Assembly: GCF_030623445.1 (NCBI RefSeq)
Contig: NZ_CP130613.1
Coordinates: forward strand, 2,914,001 to 2,978,000
Direction: 5' to 3'
Length of the DNA: 64,000 nt
Source of the DNA: Pseudogemmatithrix spongiicola
Lineage (GTDB): Bacteria > Gemmatimonadota > Gemmatimonadetes > Gemmatimonadales > Gemmatimonadaceae
Both the position numbers and the translations under genes were made by a program. Position 1 is the stretch's first letter, and each line of letters starts with the position of its first letter. The notes below the pieces were generated by a model, which worked only from the letters and a program-made list of their open reading frames with translations, did no database searches and was not told the origin of the DNA. This document shows positions 48,042 to 55,689 of this stretch, in pieces.

Positions 48042-50599
48042 CGGACCGTAGCGTCGCGGCCGCGACGCAGCAGGAGATCCCCGGCCTGCAGCATCTTCCC
48101 GCGCAGGCGAGGCGGATAGCCGGGGTGCTCCTCGAGGAAGCGCCGCAGCGTGTCCGCGGCCGCCGCCGACCGGTGCCCGTCGAGCACCGCGTTCATCCAC
48201 CGCAGCGGGAAGAAGATGTCACCCGTCTGCTGGATCTCGAGCACGAGGTCGAGACTCGGACGCAACAGCGGCAGCGATGCCTCCGCACGCAACGGATGGT
48301 TCAGGTGCCCGACTGCATCGAGTACCCACGACTCCTGCCGCCGGTTCTCAACCACCTTCAGAGTCTCGAAGAACGCGGTGCGCACCGCCGGGTCCGCGTT
48401 CAGTGCCGGCCGCACGAAGGCGAGACGCGCGCGCCGATCCGCATTGGTGATGCGCGAAGCCTCCTCGTCGAGAATCTGCTCCGCATTCGGCAGCCCCCGC
48501 AGCGCCAGCGCCTCGGCGAGCGCCGTATACTGCTGTTCGGAGAGCGGCAGGCCCGCCGGCGGCTTCCGCGTGCGCCAGATCTCCTCTAGCCGGGCGACTC
48601 CATCCGGAGTCAGCGTGGCGGACGCGATCGTGCTGAAGAAGGCGCCCTTCCGGCCTGGGGTCGGCGCACGCTCGAGCGCCCGCCACAGCCGCCGCTCGAC
48701 TTCCGGCGCCACGCGCTGCCGCAGGCTGTCATCGAGGAACGACCAGTACGTGAAGCGCAGGAGGCCCAGTACCTGTGAGGCAACGAGCTCCTCGCGTTCC
48801 GTATCGATGGCGACGAGTGTCGCGTCCAGCAACGCCGCGGGCTCGAGGACGCCGGCGATCAACTCTTCCTGCAGCGTTTGCCACGCGACGGCGCGATGCA
48901 ACGCCTCGGGGAGCGTATGCACGCGGTCGAGCAGTGCGCGTCGCGACGCGGAGTCCAGGGCAAAGCGTCCGTACGCAACGCCGTCGGCGCCACCAAGCAG
49001 GATGCGCGGCGACTGGATCGGCTCGGGTAACCGCAGGGTCAGGATGTCACCGGCGAAGTTGCCGCGCAGCAGCGCGACCTTCTCGTCCGTGATCAGCGCA
49101 TAGCTGAGCTGCTGCGGCCACCGGAGGCGGCGATCCGGCCAGGTATCGTTCTGCGTGATATGCAGCGTGCCGTCCTCCACCCACGCCGTCAGCGTCGGGC
49201 GCCCGGGCTCTTCCACCCACACGCGGCTCCACGTCGTCACGTCCATCGGGCTGAGCGAGTCGAGCACGGACACCAGGTCCGGCCACGTCGCGTTCCCGAA
49301 CCGATGCCGGTCGAGATAGATGCGCAGTGCGTCGCGGAAGGTCGTGTCGCCGACCATCGTCTCGAGCTGCTGCATAACGATGGGCGCCTTCTGGTAAATG
49401 ATGGCGCCGTACAGCGACCCAGCCTCGCGCAGGTTCTCCAGCGGCTGGCGGATCGGATTCGCACCCTGCGTGCGATCCACGCCGTACGCGGCGGGATGGT
49501 GTGCCTGGAAGAAGCGCAGACGCTGGTCGACATCCGGGAACGAGGGTCCGACGATCTTCGCCGCCATGAAGTTCGCGAAGACCTCCTTCATCCACACGTC
49601 GTTGAACCATTCCATCGTGACGAGGTCGCCGAACCACATGTGCGCCGTCTCGTGCGCGATGAGACTCGCACGGCCCAGCTCCTGCGTGCGGCCGGCGGAC
49701 TCGTCGAGGAAAAGACTGCCCGCCCGGTACCACACCGCCCCCGGATGCTCCATGCCACCAAACTGGAACGCCGGCACGGCAAAGAAGTCGAACTTGGCGA
49801 ACGGATAGGGGATTCCCGTGTACTCCTCGAGCCACGCCAGCGCCGCCGCGTGCAGATCGAAGACGGCAGCGGCGTTGCGGCGGACGCGCGCGCTGTCCGT
49901 CTCGCGGTGATACATCGTGAAGCGCCGGCCGTCGCGCTCCGCCGTCTCCTCCTGCAGCACGCCGGCGGCGAAGGTCATCAGGTAGGTGCTGATCGGCTCG
50001 GTCTCCGCGAAGCGCAGCACTTGCCGTGATGCGTCGCTGCTGTCGCGCGAGACCAATGGCCCATTGCTGACGGCCTTCCATGCCGCCGGCACGGTCAGCG
50101 TCAGGGCGAGCGTCGCCTTCAGGTCCGGCTGCTCGAACACCGGGAACGCCGTCGACGCGCGGTCGGGCACGAAGAGCGCGTAGAGGAAGTCCGCGTTGCG
50201 GTTGAGGGCGGCATCCGTGCTCCGGAAGCGCACGCTGACGACGTGCTTGCCGGTCTCCAGCAACCGCGGCGGCAATACGATGTGATCCTGCACGAACCGC
50301 GGTTCGATGCTCGCGCCGTCGAGCCGGACCTCCTCCACGTGGTCGGCGGGCGCGCGGAAGTCGAGCACGAGGGGCTTGCGCGCCTCGCTCAGCGTGAACG
50401 CGATGTCAACGACACCCGTGACCGCCGAGTCTTTCTCGGCCGGAATGTCGAAGTGCGCGTCGTAGCGGAGGTCGGAGATGGTGCGTGCACGGTACTGGGC
50501 GAGCTCTCGGGCGACGCCTGGCTCGACTGCGTCACCGCAGCCGAGGACGAGACTCCCGAGCGCGAGCGCGAGTGGCAGGCGCAGAAGGCGGTTCAGCAT
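48038..50599 (-). CDS. M1-family zinc aminopeptidase (lipoprotein)
   Basis: A 853-residue aminopeptidase with a lipobox (LVLGCGDA), so it is anchored in the envelope. The exopeptidase motif is GGMEHPGAVWY (GAMEN variant). The zinc site is LIAHETAHMWFGDLVTMEWF with the third ligand in FNDVWMKEVFANFMA. An N-terminal beta domain and a C-terminal HEAT-like half (residues 500-853) complete the family layout. It removes N-terminal residues from peptides. Its stop codon shares the palindrome CTAG with the M20 gene. It lies 72 bases downstream of the hydrolase/RuBisCO-like unit. Confidence 0.94.
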   Translation of the reverse strand: MLNRLLRLPLALALGSLVLGCGDAVEPGVARELAQYRARTISDLRYDAHFDIPAEKDSAVTGVVDIAFTLSEARKPLVLDFRAPADHVEEVRLDGASIEPRFVQDHIVLPPRLLETGKHVVSVRFRSTDAALNRNADFLYALFVPDRASTAFPVFEQPDLKATLALTLTVPAAWKAVSNGPLVSRDSSDASRQVLRFAETEPISTYLMTFAAGVLQEETAERDGRRFTMYHRETDSARVRRNAAAVFDLHAAALAWLEEYTGIPYPFAKFDFFAVPAFQFGGMEHPGAVWYRAGSLFLDESAGRTQELGRASLIAHETAHMWFGDLVTMEWFNDVWMKEVFANFMAAKIVGPSFPDVDQRLRFFQAHHPAAYGVDRTQGANPIRQPLENLREAGSLYGAIIYQKAPIVMQQLETMVGDTTFRDALRIYLDRHRFGNATWPDLVSVLDSLSPMDVTTWSRVWVEEPGRPTLTAWVEDGTLHITQNDTWPDRRLRWPQQLSYALITDEKVALLRGNFAGDILTLRLPEPIQSPRILLGGADGVAYGRFALDSASRRALLDRVHTLPEALHRAVAWQTLQEELIAGVLEPAALLDATLVAIDTEREELVASQVLGLLRFTYWSFLDDSLRQRVAPEVERRLWRALERAPTPGRKGAFFSTIASATLTPDGVARLEEIWRTRKPPAGLPLSEQQYTALAEALALRGLPNAEQILDEEASRITNADRRARLAFVRPALNADPAVRTAFFETLKVVENRRQESWVLDAVGHLNHPLRAEASLPLLRPSLDLVLEIQQTGDIFFPLRWMNAVLDGHRSAAAADTLRRFLEEHPGYPPRLRGKMLQAGDLLLRRGRDATVR

Positions 50600-50671
50600 G
50601 CGCGGAAGTTGCGCCGCGCATCGGGCGCCGGCAACGGGACGTGTCCCGATGATTGCTTCCGGCGAGGGGGC

Positions 50672-51805
50672 TTAGCAGCGCCCTGCGGCACTCGGCGCGG
50701 GCACCGCGGTGGGCTGCAGCCGCCAGCTTCCGTTCGCCGCCCGCTCCGCCGTCCCAAGCGTCAGCCGGCACTCTGCCGGACGTTGCGCCCCTACTATATG
50801 AACGAGGTCGAACAGCGCGGCGCTTTTCCGGCGCAGCGCATGCCGCGTCCCGAACGTGTGCACCAGCCAGGAGTTGGCGTACTGCCCATCGGTCATGTCC
50901 ACGGACTCGACCCCCGGAAACGCGGGGACCTCCCGTCGACCACCGGCCATGCGACCGGCCCGCTCCGAGTCGTTCACCATCTCCGAGAAGAACAGCACGC
51001 GATCATCGGCCGAGGCGTAGAGCAGCAGTCGCTGCGCGAGCGGTCGCACGGCCGGCACGATCGAATCGCCGAACCGCTCCAGCGCGATATCGGGTGAGAC
51101 AAACGCCACCGCACGCAACGGATCCTGCGTCAGCGCGGCGCGCAACGCGCTGTCTTCGCGGAAGGTCTCCCCGACGAGTTGCCCGCCGAGGCTGTGGGCG
51201 ACGAGCATGAGTCGCGCTCCGCCGGTGGCCGCGTGCGCGGTGCCAAGGGCCTCGGCGAACGCCGCATGGCTCGCGGCGGCGGCGGTCGAGTCCTGGCGAT
51301 ACGCTGCCGTGAGAACCTCGCCAACGCGCGGCCACGCGACGCCTGAACCGATGGACGGCCATGCGAAGACGAGCCACGGCTGGGTGCCGCGCGCCCGGAC
51401 GCGCGCCAACGCCGCATGCTCCCAGAGATCGCGGAGCGAGGTGCCGTACCCGTGCGTGTACATCACCGCAAACCGATGCGGTTCGTCCGGTCGCGCGGCA
51501 CAGCCGCCGAGGGCGCCGAGGAACGCCTCGCGGCTCAACACGAGGGAATCGAGGATCTGGATGCGCGCGCCGTCCGTGACCGGGTCATCGAGTACGGGGC
51601 GCCGCGTGAAGACCATGCCATACTCGAGATGGTCCGACAACCGTGCCGCGTCGCGGCCGTTCTCGCGTGCACGCGCCGAGATGTAGAACAACGTGTCCAC
51701 GAGCACCGGCGCGTCGGCACGCCCAAGGATCGGACGGCACGCGCTTGTCGACACGGTTAGCGCCGCACCCGCAAGCACGAGCAGCAGCGAAGCCCGGCCC
51801 TTCAT
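50672..51805 (-). CDS. Alpha/beta-hydrolase lipoprotein (DUF900-like)
   Basis: A 377-residue exported protein with a lipobox (VSTSACRP). It has the DUF900-type hydrolase layout: FAVMYTHGYGTSLRDLWEHA, an LVFAWPSIGS strand, the nucleophile elbow LMLVAHSLGGQLVGETF (G-x-S-x-G-like HSLGG) and a late TDGQYANSWLVHTFGT with the probable His. It is an esterase or lipase of unknown substrate. The ATG at 51805 overlaps the stop of the RuBisCO-like gene (ATGA), so it is translationally coupled. The frame extends to 51889 without a good start. Confidence 0.88.
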   Translation of the reverse strand: MKGRASLLLVLAGAALTVSTSACRPILGRADAPVLVDTLFYISARARENGRDAARLSDHLEYGMVFTRRPVLDDPVTDGARIQILDSLVLSREAFLGALGGCAARPDEPHRFAVMYTHGYGTSLRDLWEHAALARVRARGTQPWLVFAWPSIGSGVAWPRVGEVLTAAYRQDSTAAAASHAAFAEALGTAHAATGGARLMLVAHSLGGQLVGETFREDSALRAALTQDPLRAVAFVSPDIALERFGDSIVPAVRPLAQRLLLYASADDRVLFFSEMVNDSERAGRMAGGRREVPAFPGVESVDMTDGQYANSWLVHTFGTRHALRRKSAALFDLVHIVGAQRPAECRLTLGTAERAANGSWRLQPTAVPAPSAAGRC

Positions 51806-53025
51806 GTCGCGAGCTGCGTCCACGCCGCGCGCACGCTCGCCGCGCCACCGCGCGGCCCATCCGCATGGCCGAAGATCCCGCGCCCGCACACGAAGCCGAA
51901 GTCGCGTGTACCGATCGTCGCATACACGCGCGGCAGCGTCTCCGCAGAATCACTGCCGCCCGGCACGGGAAGCGCCGGTTGGATCGGGCCCATCGGCTCG
52001 AGACAGGCGCGCACGTTCGCCATCACCTCGTCCTCTGGCACCATCATGCGATCGCCAAAGCCGGGCATGATCACGGCATCCGCGCCGCAGAGACGCTGCA
52101 GCTTCGTGAGCACCCGAGCATGCACCCCATACCCGGGCACGCGCGTCAGCGCCGCGACCATCGGGAAGTGCGCGAACAGCGGCACCCGCGCGTGCTCGCG
52201 AAGCATACGCAGGCCGCTCAAGCCCACGGGCAGCGCATTCACCAGCAGCGCCCCCGCACCGCGCGACACCGCGACGTCATGCAGCTCACGGATCCGCGAG
52301 ACCTCGTCCGTGACGTTCGCCATGTACAGCTTGCGTGCTCCCGTTGCGCGCTCCGCGCGTGCCCGGGCCTCCCCCATGCGCTGCGCCCGCTCGGCGAGCG
52401 GCGACCAGTCGATGTCCGCGAGCATCTCGTCGTCCTTGGCGATGTCGAGCCCGCCAAGCCACGCCTCTTCCGCGATGGCCGCGAACGCCGCCGGCGTGAG
52501 GCCGATGTTCGGCTTCACCACGCCGAGGAAGATCGGGCGGTCGTGGGCATCGAGCAGCTGGCGCAGTCCCGCCACGCCGAATTGCGGCCCCGGGAACTGC
52601 GCGAGATATGCGTCGGGAAACCGGATGTCATCGAGTCGGATGACGGGTACGCCGGGCACGTGGTACACGCCTTCGCCGAGCACGGCCGAGAGCAGGTTCG
52701 GGATGCGCGGCCCGAAGTTGCCGTGCGGATGCGCGACGGTCACGCGTACACGGTGCAGCGGTCCAGCGGGTGCACCCGGCACAGGAAGGCTCAGCGCCGC
52801 GATGGGCTCGGCTTCAAGGGCGATCACCTTGGCGGCATGGCGCGGACGGTAGTCCTCGTCCACGCCGACGCGCTGCCATTGCGCGGTGGACTGCTCGGCG
52901 CACAGGTGTGCCGCCGCCGCCCGCGGGTCGCCGCCGCACTCGAAGGTGTAGTCGAGCTCGAGGTATTGTGCGGCGTCGAGCGTGTGGCGGTCGGCGAAGA
53001 AGGCGTCGATGTCGGTCGGCCGCAT
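51802..53025 (-). CDS. RuBisCO-like protein (form IV)
   Basis: A 407-residue homologue of the RuBisCO large subunit. The carbamylation motif GGLDIAKDDE (Lys, Asp, Glu) and the first catalytic Lys in GVVKPNIGL are kept. By eye alignment, other active-site positions differ: the second Lys of KPKLG is Asn, the His-Arg pair is His-Phe (PLFAHFPMVAA), the loop-6 Lys region reads PGFGDRM, and the SGG phosphate loop reads PGGSD. It should not fix CO2; an enolase or isomerase reaction on another sugar phosphate or thio-sugar is likely. It lies six bases after a secreted esterase gene and overlaps a hydrolase gene downstream; no methionine-salvage gene is near. Confidence 0.9.
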   Translation of the reverse strand: MRPTDIDAFFADRHTLDAAQYLELDYTFECGGDPRAAAAHLCAEQSTAQWQRVGVDEDYRPRHAAKVIALEAEPIAALSLPVPGAPAGPLHRVRVTVAHPHGNFGPRIPNLLSAVLGEGVYHVPGVPVIRLDDIRFPDAYLAQFPGPQFGVAGLRQLLDAHDRPIFLGVVKPNIGLTPAAFAAIAEEAWLGGLDIAKDDEMLADIDWSPLAERAQRMGEARARAERATGARKLYMANVTDEVSRIRELHDVAVSRGAGALLVNALPVGLSGLRMLREHARVPLFAHFPMVAALTRVPGYGVHARVLTKLQRLCGADAVIMPGFGDRMMVPEDEVMANVRACLEPMGPIQPALPVPGGSDSAETLPRVYATIGTRDFGFVCGRGIFGHADGPRGGAASVRAAWTQLAT

Positions 53026-53031
53026 CGTGCC

Positions 53032-54744
53032 TCAGTAGCGCCAGCTACGCAGATCTGATCCTGGCGGCGCCGTAAGCAGGATGCGCTCGAGGGCCCAGGG
53101 GAACACCATCTGCGGATACCGCAAGCGCGAGTACGCATTGCTGCGCGTATGGTCGCCGTTCCAGCAGTGCTCATCGCGATCGCCGTAGTCCACGACCGCG
53201 TCGGCGGGCGGGCTGGCGCTGCGCAGGAACTTCTCCACCTCGTACACGGCGTTGTTCAGGTAGTAGTTGTCCATGTCGCCGACATAGATGCGCAGCTTGC
53301 CGCGCAGCTTCGGCCCCAAGGTCGCCCAGTCTCGCTGCAGAATGTGCGAGAGGTCCCAGTTGTCGCGCCAATGCCGCGCCACGGCGGTATCGATCACGCC
53401 GCTGCGCTTGTCCCAGATGCGCGCCGGATAGCCGTCGGGCCCGACCGGCGAATACACGCTCTCCCACACGTCGAACTGGTCACCCGAGCGCGTGTTGCTG
53501 CCGAGGGCGAGCTCGCGACGGTTCATGTCTTCGACCGTGGCGGTGATGTGACCGAGGTAGTTGCGTTGCGCGGGTCGCCGCGTGCGGCGGAACGGGCCTT
53601 CCGTGTAGTACGCGTTGCGATCGGCATAGATGTTGACGGTCGTGTAGTGCCGGAAGTCGATCGGGTCCGGACAGGCGATCCACGCACCGTTGAAGAAGTC
53701 GGGATAGAACATCTGCACGGCCATCGCTTCCCAGCCGCCGGTCGAGCCGCCGTACGTGAACCGCGCCCAACCCTGCCCGATGCCGCGGAAGCGCCGTTCG
53801 ATCTCCGGGATCAGTTCATGGTTGATGGCATCGCCGTACGGGCCGTTGTTCGCCGAGTTCACGGCGTAGGAATCATCGTAGAACGGCGTCGCGTGCTGGA
53901 TCTCGACCAGCAGCATGCGCGGGAAGCCGGGACCGGTCCAATCCCTGTAGAGCTGGTAGGCGAGCTCCTGCTGGATGCGATTGTAGCCCCGCAGGTTAAA
54001 GCGCGTGGAGAAATCCGGGGCCAGTGTGGAATCCGGCGGCGTTTCCCGCCAGCCGCTCACGCTCGACGGGAAGTGCCCGTGGTTGATGACCAGCGGATAT
54101 CGCGCATCGGGATGCGTGTCGAAGCCCTCGGGCAACAGCACCCAAGCGGCGAGGTACATGTCCGTGCCCCAGAACTGCGAGAGCCGTTCGGAGCGGATGC
54201 GGACGTACTTCACGTACTTGGTCTCTTGCGCAGCGAAGTCCGCGACCGGCGGAATCTCCTCCGTCAGCTCCAACGCGATGCGGCTGTTGGCGGCGATGGT
54301 CACGTTCACGGGTCGCGAGTACAGATTGCCCGGCTTCCGCGTCAGCTGCTGTCCTTCCCAGCGGTCGGGTGGGAGCTTCACCACATGTCCGTCCGCGCGT
54401 CGGAAGGTCTGGTAGCGGTTCACCAGCGCCTGTACGCGATACCGGCCCGGCGGCAAGTCGCGCAGCGACTCGATCGGATACCCGAACGCGGCCGCATCCA
54501 CCATGACCGGGGTGCCGGGCCGCCAACCGTCCACGTCCGTGCCGGTCACCTGCGCCGTCGTGACGGCGTCGCTGGCGCGGAAGCGGGGTTCACCCGTCGT
54601 GTCGGCGCTGATGTACAGGAGCACGCGTCCGTCGATCGGCGCGTCGGAGCGCTCGGCCGGGAACGTCACGGTGAAGCGCGGCCCTTGGGCGTCGACGATC
54701 GTCGGCGCGAGGAGCAGTGCAGCGGCAAGCAGGACTGGACGCAC
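53032..54744 (-). CDS. Secreted esterase-like alpha/beta hydrolase
   Basis: A 570-residue exported hydrolase. The GTG at 54744 (GAGG seven bases upstream) gives a proper signal (RPVLLAAALLLAPTIVDAQG); the longer frame to 54987 is antisense to yjbQ. The mature protein starts with a beta-sandwich (VNVTIAANSRIALELTEEIP) and has an esterase-D-like core: YPLVINHGHFPSSVSGW, the nucleophile ARFTYGGSTGGWEAMAVQMF, and DYGDRDEHCWNGDH with a candidate catalytic His. The substrate is unknown. The RuBisCO-like gene follows six bases downstream and yjbQ lies 20 bases upstream, all on one strand. Confidence 0.85.
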   Translation of the reverse strand: MRPVLLAAALLLAPTIVDAQGPRFTVTFPAERSDAPIDGRVLLYISADTTGEPRFRASDAVTTAQVTGTDVDGWRPGTPVMVDAAAFGYPIESLRDLPPGRYRVQALVNRYQTFRRADGHVVKLPPDRWEGQQLTRKPGNLYSRPVNVTIAANSRIALELTEEIPPVADFAAQETKYVKYVRIRSERLSQFWGTDMYLAAWVLLPEGFDTHPDARYPLVINHGHFPSSVSGWRETPPDSTLAPDFSTRFNLRGYNRIQQELAYQLYRDWTGPGFPRMLLVEIQHATPFYDDSYAVNSANNGPYGDAINHELIPEIERRFRGIGQGWARFTYGGSTGGWEAMAVQMFYPDFFNGAWIACPDPIDFRHYTTVNIYADRNAYYTEGPFRRTRRPAQRNYLGHITATVEDMNRRELALGSNTRSGDQFDVWESVYSPVGPDGYPARIWDKRSGVIDTAVARHWRDNWDLSHILQRDWATLGPKLRGKLRIYVGDMDNYYLNNAVYEVEKFLRSASPPADAVVDYGDRDEHCWNGDHTRSNAYSRLRYPQMVFPWALERILLTAPPGSDLRSWRY

Positions 54745-54764
54745 GAGAACCTCGCTGAAGATGC

Positions 54765-55190
54765 CTACTCCCCCAACAACTGCACATGTATCTCGCGCCG
54801 TTCGCGCGGCCCGTCGAGTTCCACGAAGAACAGCGCTTGCCACTCTCCGAGCTGGATCGTCCCATGGACGACCTGCACGTTCTCGCTCGCCGGCATGAAC
54901 AGCGCCGCGAGATGTGCGTGCGCGTTGTTGCGACCGTCCACGGTGTGCTGGTTGTGCTCGTACGCGGCGTCGGTGGGCGCGAACCACTGGAGGTGCCGGA
55001 TCATGTCGCGTTGCAGTGCAGCGTCGCGCTCATTGATGACGATGCGCGCCGTCGTATGCGGCGTGCTCACGGTGAGCAGGCCGTTCGCCATCCCCTGCGC
55101 CTCGACCCAACTGCGCACCGTCTCCGTGACGTCCACGAAGGCGATCGCGGACTCGGTCCGGATATCAAATGAATGGCGACGCAGCTGCAT
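54765..55190 (-). CDS. yjbQ: YjbQ-family protein (secondary thiamine-phosphate synthase type)
   Basis: A 141-residue small beta-barrel protein of the UPF0047/YjbQ family. The signature is MANGLLTVSTPHTTARIVIN (with the conserved Thr-Pro-His-Thr-Thr), DAAYEHNQHTVDGRNNAHAH and LGEWQALFFVELDGPRERR. YjbQ is reported to have weak thiamine-phosphate synthase activity; its real role is unsettled. It is first in a run of yjbQ, esterase, RuBisCO-like and hydrolase genes, all within 20 bases of each other. The ATG at 55190 lies 36 bases from the divergent iorA-like gene. Confidence 0.92.
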   Translation of the reverse strand: MQLRRHSFDIRTESAIAFVDVTETVRSWVEAQGMANGLLTVSTPHTTARIVINERDAALQRDMIRHLQWFAPTDAAYEHNQHTVDGRNNAHAHLAALFMPASENVQVVHGTIQLGEWQALFFVELDGPRERREIHVQLLGE

Positions 55191-55226
55191 CGGTGAAATA
55201 TTCAGGGAACCCCTGCCCCTTCGCCA
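55191..55226. promoter_or_regulatory. 36-base divergent spacer between yjbQ and iorA-like genes
   Basis: The spacer contains one AT-rich core, TGAAATATTCA (55194-55204), near-palindromic and readable as a -10-like element on either strand. The remainder is GC-rich. With such a short gap, promoters for the two units must overlap, and a regulator bound here would affect both. Confidence 0.45.
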
Positions 55227-55688
55227 ATGCGCCTGACCGTCAACGGCACCCCGCACGAGCTCGACGTCGAACCCGAGATGCCTCTCTTGTGGGCCCTCCG
55301 CGACGAACTCGGCATCACCGGGCCCAAGTACGGCTGTGGCATCGGCGTCTGCGGCGCCTGCACCGTCCACGTGGACGGCAAGCCCGTGCGGAGCTGCTCG
55401 ACGCCCGTGGGTACCGTAACGAAGCCGGTTACGACCATCGAAGGCTTGGGCAGCCCCGAGGCGCTGCATGCCGTGCAACGCGCGTGGATCGAGGTCCAAG
55501 TCGCGCAGTGCGGCTACTGCCAGTCCGGCCAGATCATGACCGCGGCCGCGCTGCTGGCGCAGAATCGCAACCCAAGCGCCGCCCAGATCGACGACGCCAT
55601 GCAGGCGCACCTCTGCCGCTGCGGCACGTATCCGCGCATCCGCCAGGGTGTGTTGCGCGCCGCCGAGCTCCTGCGCGAGGGCCGCTGA
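55227..55688 (+). CDS. [2Fe-2S] subunit of a xanthine-dehydrogenase-family enzyme (IorA type)
   Basis: A 153-residue iron-sulfur subunit. The plant-type [2Fe-2S] site reads [20 protein letters not shown] with a fourth Cys in VRSCSTPVG. The second cluster is bound by [20 protein letters not shown] and [15 protein letters not shown]. The family transfers electrons from the molybdenum centre. The layout (short Fe-S protein followed by a large Mo-binding subunit with no FAD subunit) matches isoquinoline 1-oxidoreductase and aldehyde oxidoreductases that use cytochrome c as acceptor. The gene is one base from its partner. Confidence 0.93.
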   Translation: MRLTVNGTPHELDVEPEMPLLWALRDELGITGPKYGCGIGVCGACTVHVDGKPVRSCSTPVGTVTKPVTTIEGLGSPEALHAVQRAWIEVQVAQCGYCQSGQIMTAAALLAQNRNPSAAQIDDAMQAHLCRCGTYPRIRQGVLRAAELLREGR

Positions 55689-55689
55689 C

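Noticed and set aside
51802-53025. Active CO2-fixing RuBisCO
   Set aside because: Several catalytic positions differ by eye alignment, and no phosphoribulokinase or other Calvin-cycle gene is present.
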